In this document: positions 58,463 through 64,000 of the stretch, one piece after another
Layout: each line of letters opens with the position of its first letter
Position numbering within the stretch: the first letter of the stretch is position 1
NCBI GenBank assembly: GCA_949948735.1
Contig: CATLGV010000001.1
Coordinates: 124,001-188,000 of the forward strand
Length of the DNA stretch: 64,000 nt
From: an uncultured Lachnospiraceae bacterium
GTDB taxonomy: Bacteria > Bacillota > Clostridia > Lachnospirales > Lachnospiraceae
Direction: 5' to 3'
Notes under the pieces: generated by a model
Seen by the model: only the letters and a program-made list of their open reading frames with translations
The model's database searches: none
Told to the model about the DNA's origin: nothing
Program-made: the position numbers and the translations under genes

Positions 58463-59008
58463 TTATTTGAGCAGCTTAAGCTCCGGATAGTACTCCAGTC
58501 CCACTTTTCCGATAATCTCCGACTTCTTGACGAATTTATTTTTCCAGTATCTCGAATCCCATGAGTTGCTGCGGTTATCCCCCATCATAAAGTAACAGTC
58601 GTCCGGTATCTCATATGGCCCGAAGTCCTCATAAAATCTGTTTGTCGTATAGTCCGCTATCACGCGGCCGTCGATGTATATCTGTCCGTCGATTCCCTCT
58701 ATCGTCTCTCCCGGCAGTCCCATCACCCGCTTCAAATATAAAGTCTCCCCGTCGTCAGGATAATAGAAGGATACGATATCCCCCCGCTGCGGCGTGCTGC
58801 AGATATATGCCAGCCTGTTTATGACAATCCTGCTCCCGGTCTCCACCGTCTCCTCCATGGATCCGGAGGGCACCACCGCGCAGGCTGCAACGGTATTTTT
58901 AATCAGCATGGAAACCAGCAGCGCAAAAAATATAACCTTCGACCACTCTAAAATCTCTTTTAACACTTTATGAACACATCTGTTTTTATTCATCATCTTA
59001 CTCCTCAT
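58463..59008 (-). CDS. lepB: Signal peptidase I
   Basis: VVPSGSMEETVETGSRIVINRLAY, YLKRVMGLPGETIE, MMGDNRSNSWDSRYW. Confidence 0.95.
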   Translation of the reverse strand: MRSKMMNKNRCVHKVLKEILEWSKVIFFALLVSMLIKNTVAACAVVPSGSMEETVETGSRIVINRLAYICSTPQRGDIVSFYYPDDGETLYLKRVMGLPGETIEGIDGQIYIDGRVIADYTTNRFYEDFGPYEIPDDCYFMMGDNRSNSWDSRYWKNKFVKKSEIIGKVGLEYYPELKLLK

Positions 59009-59028
59009 ATTGTTGTAAAGGAGGTTCT

Positions 59029-59706
59029 CTATATATTTTCAATCTGCCAGTCAATCGGCTCTGCACCGTTTGCCTTCAGAAAATCGTTTGCCTGGCTGAA
59101 ATGCCTGCAGCCAAAAAAGCCTCTGTAAGCGGACAGCGGGCTTGGATGCGGCGCTTTTAAAATCAGATGCTTCGGGTTGGTGAGCATTGGTATCTTGCTC
59201 TGGGCAGGCTTTCCCCACAGCAGATATACAATCGGCCGGTCCTGTGCGTTTACTGCCTGAATAACCGCATCCGTAAACTGCTCCCATCCGTGTCCCTGAT
59301 GGGAATTGGCCCGGTGCGCGCGCACGGTCAGCACCGTATTGAGCAGCAGGACACCCTGATCGGCCCATTTTTTGAGGTAGCCGTTATTCGGTATATAGCA
59401 TCCCAGATCCTCCTGAAGCTCTTTGTAGATGTTCTGAAGCGAGGGCGGTATCTCCGGCTGGCTGGGCAGCACCGAGAAGCTCAGCCCATGCGCCTGATTC
59501 TCATTGTGATACGGGTCCTGTCCCAAAAGCAGCACCTTCACCTTGCCAAGCGGGGTGAAATGAAACGCGTTAAATATATCATCCGCAGGCGGGTAAATCA
59601 CCGCCTTGCTGTATTCGTCCTTTACAAAGGTAAACAGCTCCTTATAATAAGGCTTGCGAAACTCTCCGCTGATGGAAGGCAGCCAGTCATTGTCTATCAT
59701 TGCCAT
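59029..59706 (-). CDS. ung: Uracil-DNA glycosylase (family 1)
   Basis: VLLLGQDPYHNENQAHGLSFSV, LLLNTVLTVRAHRANSH, HPSPLSAYRGFFG. Confidence 0.97.
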   Translation of the reverse strand: MAMIDNDWLPSISGEFRKPYYKELFTFVKDEYSKAVIYPPADDIFNAFHFTPLGKVKVLLLGQDPYHNENQAHGLSFSVLPSQPEIPPSLQNIYKELQEDLGCYIPNNGYLKKWADQGVLLLNTVLTVRAHRANSHQGHGWEQFTDAVIQAVNAQDRPIVYLLWGKPAQSKIPMLTNPKHLILKAPHPSPLSAYRGFFGCRHFSQANDFLKANGAEPIDWQIENI

Positions 59707-59744
59707 ATTGGTATCTCCTCTTTTCTCTTAACTGCTTCAGGCGT

Positions 59745-60506
59745 CTATATCCGCACCGATACGCCCTTCTGTCTCAGGTATTCTTTTACCTGCCTGATTT
59801 CCAGCTCCTTAAAATGAAACAGCGAAGCTGCCAGCGCCGCATCCGCCTTCCCGGCATCCAGCGCCTCGTAAAAATGCTCCGGCGTACCGGCCCCGCCCGA
59901 GGCAATCACCGGAATGGACACATTCTCCGATACCAGTCTGGTAAGCTCCGTATCATAGCCGTTTTTTGTTCCGTCACAGTCCATGCTTGTCAGAAGGATT
60001 TCCCCCGCGCCAAGCGCATTGGCCCTTATCGCCCACTCGACTGCGTCAATTCCCATATCCACGCGTCCGCCGTTTTTATAAATATTCCAGCCGGAACCGT
60101 CCGCCCTGCGCTTCGCGTCAATTGCGACCACCACGCACTGGCTGCCGAATTTGTCGGCCGCCTCGCTAATCAACGTGGGATTCATAATCGCGGCACTGTT
60201 TACCGCCACCTTGTCCGCGCCCTCGCGCAAAATTGCGCGGAAGTCCTCGACCGTCCGAATACCGCCGCCGACGGTAAACGGAATAAAGACGCGCTCCGCA
60301 ACCCGCCGGACCATGTCCACCTTTGTGGCACGATTGTCCGACGACGCCGTGATATCCAGAAAAACCACCTCGTCCGCGCCCTCCCTGTCATAAGCCGCGG
60401 CAATTTCGACAGGATCTCCCGCATCCACAAAATTTACAAAATTTACACCCTTTACCACACGCCCATTGTCAACGTCAAGGCATGGAATAATCCTTTTTGT
60501 ATGCAT
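59745..60506 (-). CDS. hisF: Imidazole glycerol phosphate synthase cyclase subunit
   Basis: [53 protein letters not shown]. Confidence 0.97.
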   Translation of the reverse strand: MHTKRIIPCLDVDNGRVVKGVNFVNFVDAGDPVEIAAAYDREGADEVVFLDITASSDNRATKVDMVRRVAERVFIPFTVGGGIRTVEDFRAILREGADKVAVNSAAIMNPTLISEAADKFGSQCVVVAIDAKRRADGSGWNIYKNGGRVDMGIDAVEWAIRANALGAGEILLTSMDCDGTKNGYDTELTRLVSENVSIPVIASGGAGTPEHFYEALDAGKADAALAASLFHFKELEIRQVKEYLRQKGVSVRI

Positions 60507-60518
60507 AGCCGCCCTCCG

Positions 60519-61121
60519 TTATATTGCCAAAAAGTTCTTCAAAATACACAGCCCCACTTCCGAGCTTTTCTCCGGGTGAAACTGGCAGGCAAATACATTG
60601 CCCTTCTCCACAGACGCATGGATATGCACCGCGTATTCTGCTGCCGCCGTGACAATCTCCGGCTCCTGCGCCTGCAGATAATAGGAGTGGACAAAATATA
60701 CATAAGCCCCTTCTGCTATCCCCTCAAAAAGCCTGCCCTTATTGGGAAAGTCAAGCGAATTCCAGCCAATATGCGGAACCTTCAGTCCTTTATCGGGAAT
60801 CCGGCAGATTTTCCCCTTTAAAATCCCCAGCCCCCGCACATCGGGCGATTCCTCGCTGGTCTCAAACAAAAGCTGTAACCCAAGACAAATCCCCAGAAAA
60901 GGAGTTCCTCTTTTAACGACCTCATGGAGAACCTCCTCAAGCCCATAGCTTCTGAGCTTATCCATCGCATCGCCAAAAGCGCCGACTCCGGGGAGAATCA
61001 CGCGGTCCGCGCCGAGGATCTCCTCCCTGTCTCTTGTGATAACGGCGGCTTCTCCCAACGAAATAACCGCCTTTTCAACGCTTTTAATATTCCCCGCGTC
61101 ATAATCAATAATTGCTACCAT
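60519..61121 (-). CDS. hisH: Imidazole glycerol phosphate synthase glutaminase subunit
   Basis: IDYDAGNIKSVEKA, LPGVGAFGDAM, FLGICLGLQLLFE, FQFHPEKSSEVG. Confidence 0.97.
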   Translation of the reverse strand: MVAIIDYDAGNIKSVEKAVISLGEAAVITRDREEILGADRVILPGVGAFGDAMDKLRSYGLEEVLHEVVKRGTPFLGICLGLQLLFETSEESPDVRGLGILKGKICRIPDKGLKVPHIGWNSLDFPNKGRLFEGIAEGAYVYFVHSYYLQAQEPEIVTAAAEYAVHIHASVEKGNVFACQFHPEKSSEVGLCILKNFLAI

Positions 61122-61202
61122 ATACTCTCCAGCCTTTCCGGAATGTTTGTGTTTATTTATTCATTTTATTACAGGACACGCCGTTTGTAAATGTAAAGAA
61201 AA

Positions 61203-61253
61203 GGATATGAATATCCCCAAATCCGCTGCGCGCAGCCATTTGGTATTCATACC
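61203..61253 (-). terminator. Long hairpin terminator downstream of the acidic repeat protein
   Basis: Minus GGTATGAATACCAAATGGCTGCGCGCAGCGGATTTGGGGATATTCATATCC then TTTTCTTT. Confidence 0.7.
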
Positions 61254-61291
61254 CTGTTCCCATATCATCAAAGTGCAGCGCTTTGGCACCT

Positions 61292-63484
61292 TTAATTTCC
61301 ATTCACAATCGCATATAATGCCATCGTGTATGTCAGCGAATCCGGAACCTGCAGCAGCGTACGCGCGGATTCCTCGTCCAGACCGTATTTCGTATAGAGT
61401 GTATTCAAAATGTCATTTTTTATTGTATCCACCTCGGTCAGCACCCCGTACTGCTCTGCATCCACATTGATATAGTCATATGTGGTAATGCCTTCAAGAA
61501 GTGCGTTTAACGCCTCCACCTCGCGGCCCATCTTGAGGTTAGTCTCATAAGCGTCATATCTGCGCTGAAGCTTCGAAATCGTCTCGCTCCGCTTCTGTAT
61601 CAGCTGATTGTCCGTATCATTCAGCTCCATGCCGTATGTAGCAAGATATGCCGTTTTATAATCGCCTTCGTAGTACGCGTTTTTCGCCTTCTGCAGGCTG
61701 CCCTGCGTGGAAAGGACGCTGGATGCCACGAGAATCGCACCGCCCACTGAAATACCGAATGCAGCTCCGATAGCAAACTTCTTAGGCGGTATCCGCTTGG
61801 GCTTGGGTCCTGCTGCCTCTTCCTTGGCCTTCTTCGCCGCACGCCTGGCCTCTTTGGCGGCCTGCTTCTCTTTTTTCTTCTTCTCCGCCTCTTCCGCCTT
61901 GGCCTTCGCCTTCTTTTCCTCTTCCCTAGCCGCCTTCTCTTCTTCCTTCTTTGTCAGGTTTTCCTGCTTTTTAGCCTCCTTGGCAGCCTTCTCCGCCTCA
62001 AGCTCCGCCTCCGTAGGCTCCGGTACCAGATCCTCCGTCAAGGCGTTAAACAGCTTTCCGAATACGCCGGGCTTTTTCTCGTCCTGAGCGCCATCCTCCG
62101 CACTGCCGCCCTTCTTCTTAGAAGCCTTTTTCTTTCCCTGCGCGGCGTCCTCCTGCACCGGCTCCTGCCCGACGCCGCCATCGGCATCCACATCTGCGGA
62201 AGCCAAGCCGCTCTCCTGGCCCTGTGCGACACCGTCCTCCGCGTTAATGAAAGCCGCCTCATTGTCGGCCATCTGATTCAGCAAATCCATCATATCATCC
62301 TGAATCGGCTCATTGTTATCCGACTTTTTCAGCATGTTGTTGATTTCCGCCAAATCGGAATCCGAATCCGCATCCAGCATATTCAGCACTTCATCCAGAC
62401 CGTCGTCCGCAAGCATATCGTCCGGAATACCAAGCTCCTCCGCATCGATTCCCAGCGCATCGCTTACCTCTTTATCCGACTCCTGATTCCCTGCCGCATC
62501 CGGTATTTCAATATCTTCAAGCTTTAATTCGTCATTGTCTCCCACTTCAAGCTCCTTTATGTCCAGCTCACTGGCCATTGCCAGCTCGGTGGCCTCCGCG
62601 ATCGCGGCGTCAAGTCCGTCAATACTGATTTCTTTGAGCGGCTCCTCATTTTCTGCAGCCGCAGTACCTTCGCCGGATTCCGGCAGATCCGCCATTGCCA
62701 GCTCATCCGTAATATTCGGAATCGACAGGTCGCCAATGTCATCGGGTATTGTCAAATCGTCCGTTATATCCGGTATCTCCAGATCCCCGGTCATATCCGG
62801 CATTGCCAAATCGTCCGCTATATCCGGTATTGTCAAATCGTCCGTTATATCCGGTATCTCCAGATCCCCGGCCATATCCGGTATTGTCAAATCGTCCGCT
62901 GTATCCGGTATCTCCAGATCCCCGGCCATATCCGGCATCGCCAAATCGTCCGCTGTATCCGGCATCTCCAGATCCCCGGCCATATCCGGCATCGCCAAAT
63001 CGTCCGCTGTATCCGGTATCTCCAGAGCTCCGTCTGTATCCGCAGCCTCCGGCGCCCCTGTGCTCTCCGGTGTGTCCCAAACGCCGGAATCCTCCGAAAT
63101 ATTGTCCAGGTCCCCGGTGATGTCCGGCATCTCCGAGATGTCCGGCTCATCCGAATCATCCGAGAGGTCCAAATCTCCCGCAGCCTCCAAAATATCCGCT
63201 ATATCATCTAAATCCCCGTCGTCCTCCGACAGGTCCGAATCCCCGAAGGTATCCGGTATCGCCAAATCCCCGTCTAAATCCGGAAGCGCCAAACCGTCCG
63301 CGCCATCTGCAGCATCGAGATCCGCCCCCATATCCGAAGCAGCCGCATCCGATACCTCCGCCGGCTCTGCGGCAGCCTCCCTGTCCCCGTTCTCCCCCGT
63401 GCCCTCTCCTTCAGCAGGCACGCCGGGTTTTGGCTCCGATATAGCCTTAAGCAAATTATCCAAGTAATTTTCTTCCGTACTCAC
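61292..63484 (-). CDS. Acidic tandem-repeat protein with Lys/Glu/Ala-rich region, single TM and C-terminal domain
   Basis: Nine-residue repeats DLAMPDMAG/DLEIPDTAD; then KKEEEKAAREEEKKAKAKAEEAEKKKKEK; TM FAIGAAFGISVGGAILVASSVL. Confidence 0.8.
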   Translation of the reverse strand: MSTEENYLDNLLKAISEPKPGVPAEGEGTGENGDREAAAEPAEVSDAAASDMGADLDAADGADGLALPDLDGDLAIPDTFGDSDLSEDDGDLDDIADILEAAGDLDLSDDSDEPDISEMPDITGDLDNISEDSGVWDTPESTGAPEAADTDGALEIPDTADDLAMPDMAGDLEMPDTADDLAMPDMAGDLEIPDTADDLTIPDMAGDLEIPDITDDLTIPDIADDLAMPDMTGDLEIPDITDDLTIPDDIGDLSIPNITDELAMADLPESGEGTAAAENEEPLKEISIDGLDAAIAEATELAMASELDIKELEVGDNDELKLEDIEIPDAAGNQESDKEVSDALGIDAEELGIPDDMLADDGLDEVLNMLDADSDSDLAEINNMLKKSDNNEPIQDDMMDLLNQMADNEAAFINAEDGVAQGQESGLASADVDADGGVGQEPVQEDAAQGKKKASKKKGGSAEDGAQDEKKPGVFGKLFNALTEDLVPEPTEAELEAEKAAKEAKKQENLTKKEEEKAAREEEKKAKAKAEEAEKKKKEKQAAKEARRAAKKAKEEAAGPKPKRIPPKKFAIGAAFGISVGGAILVASSVLSTQGSLQKAKNAYYEGDYKTAYLATYGMELNDTDNQLIQKRSETISKLQRRYDAYETNLKMGREVEALNALLEGITTYDYINVDAEQYGVLTEVDTIKNDILNTLYTKYGLDEESARTLLQVPDSLTYTMALYAIVNGN
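62725..63035 (-). repeat. 27-bp/54-bp tandem repeat in the acidic protein gene
   Basis: Repeated TCCAGATCCCCGGCCATATCCGGCATCGCCAAATCGTCCGCTGTATCCGG units. Confidence 0.85.
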
Positions 63485-63518
63485 GATAATCCCTCCTACC
63501 TATTCATTCACACGAGCT

Positions 63519-64000
63519 TCAGCGGCAGCCCCTCAAAAAATCCACCGCGTCCATCCCAATGCTGATCCCCTTATTCTTTAACTCCTCTGTCATCTGCCAG
63601 ATGCTGCCGTTTACCCTGAAAAAGCTTGATTTCTGATTATAAAAGGCAATCTTCTCAAACGGCCATCTGATCATATTGGGTAAGCCCATCCCTACCCCAA
63701 GCTCCGCTATACAAAGCTCCCTGTTCAGCGTGAGCTGAAGCCACCTCGTGTATTGCTCCCACTGCGGCCTGTACCCCGCCTCATCATAGCTTTCCGCACT
63801 CACTATATTATTGAAAACAAGCGGTGCGCCGCATTCGGGACAGACGGGCTGCACAAGACAGGCCAATCCCGCGCCATCCATAACCGCCTGCCTGACAGGC
63901 CGCATAAAATCCTGCGCCGGATACAGCTTCCCACAGCAGCCGGCCCGGCACTGCAGCAGCTCATAGCTTCCGCAGGGCGCCACGATTCTTTCGGAATCAA
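63519..64000 (-). CDS. Second SIR2-like protein (C-terminal part; N-terminus beyond the window)
   Basis: DSERIVAPCGSYELLQCRAGCCGKLYP...CPECGAPLVFNN...IAELGVGMGLPNMIRWPFEKIAFYN aligns by eye with SirTM at 38375-39313. Confidence 0.8.
   Translation of the reverse strand, partial: DSERIVAPCGSYELLQCRAGCCGKLYPAQDFMRPVRQAVMDGAGLACLVQPVCPECGAPLVFNNIVSAESYDEAGYRPQWEQYTRWLQLTLNRELCIAELGVGMGLPNMIRWPFEKIAFYNQKSSFFRVNGSIWQMTEELKNKGISIGMDAVDFLRGCR

Noticed and set aside
59700-60821. 373-aa plus-strand ORF over hisF/hisH
   Set aside because: Shadow ORF across two conserved genes on the other strand
62725-63035. Possible CRISPR-like array because of regular 27-54-bp periodicity
   Set aside because: Units are contiguous coding repeats without unique spacers; no cas genes in the window
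62535-63467. 310-aa plus-strand Ser/Ile-rich repeat ORF
   Set aside because: Product of reading the tandem repeat in antisense; the minus strand has RBS, TM and operon context

Overview
The window looks like a chromosomal segment of a Lachnospiraceae-type Clostridium (taxon inferred from gene families and style, not searched). Genes are dense and mostly on the minus strand. I call about 54 protein genes, one tRNA-Leu(CAA), one ZTP (pfl) riboswitch, several terminators and promoters, a 126-bp MITE-like element and two families of short dispersed repeats. Housekeeping content includes ftsA-like/coaE/polA, split purine genes (AICAR formyltransferase plus a separate IMP cyclohydrolase), hisF/hisH, ung, lepB and a lysA-like gene. 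Accessory content includes a class D beta-lactamase-like lipoprotein, a GNAT-rich region (16.8-30 kb), a PlsY-like/UgtP-like/hybrid kinase cluster beside a LacI-type sensor-GGDEF protein, and a SirTM/Zn-macrodomain pair with a second Sir2-like gene at the right edge. The most interesting signals are: (1) a radical SAM + partner DNA-metabolism pair (TIGR03916/TIGR03915-like) whose sigma-70 promoter carries two LexA/SOS-like boxes; (2) a ZTP riboswitch with a linker of about 141 nt; (3) a palindromic repeat-derived segment inserted in frame in a polysaccharide deacetylase; (4) dispersed palindromes and a MITE that supply stop codons to neighbouring genes; (5) the macrodomain/sirtuin locus. All family assignments come from reading motifs; no database search was run.
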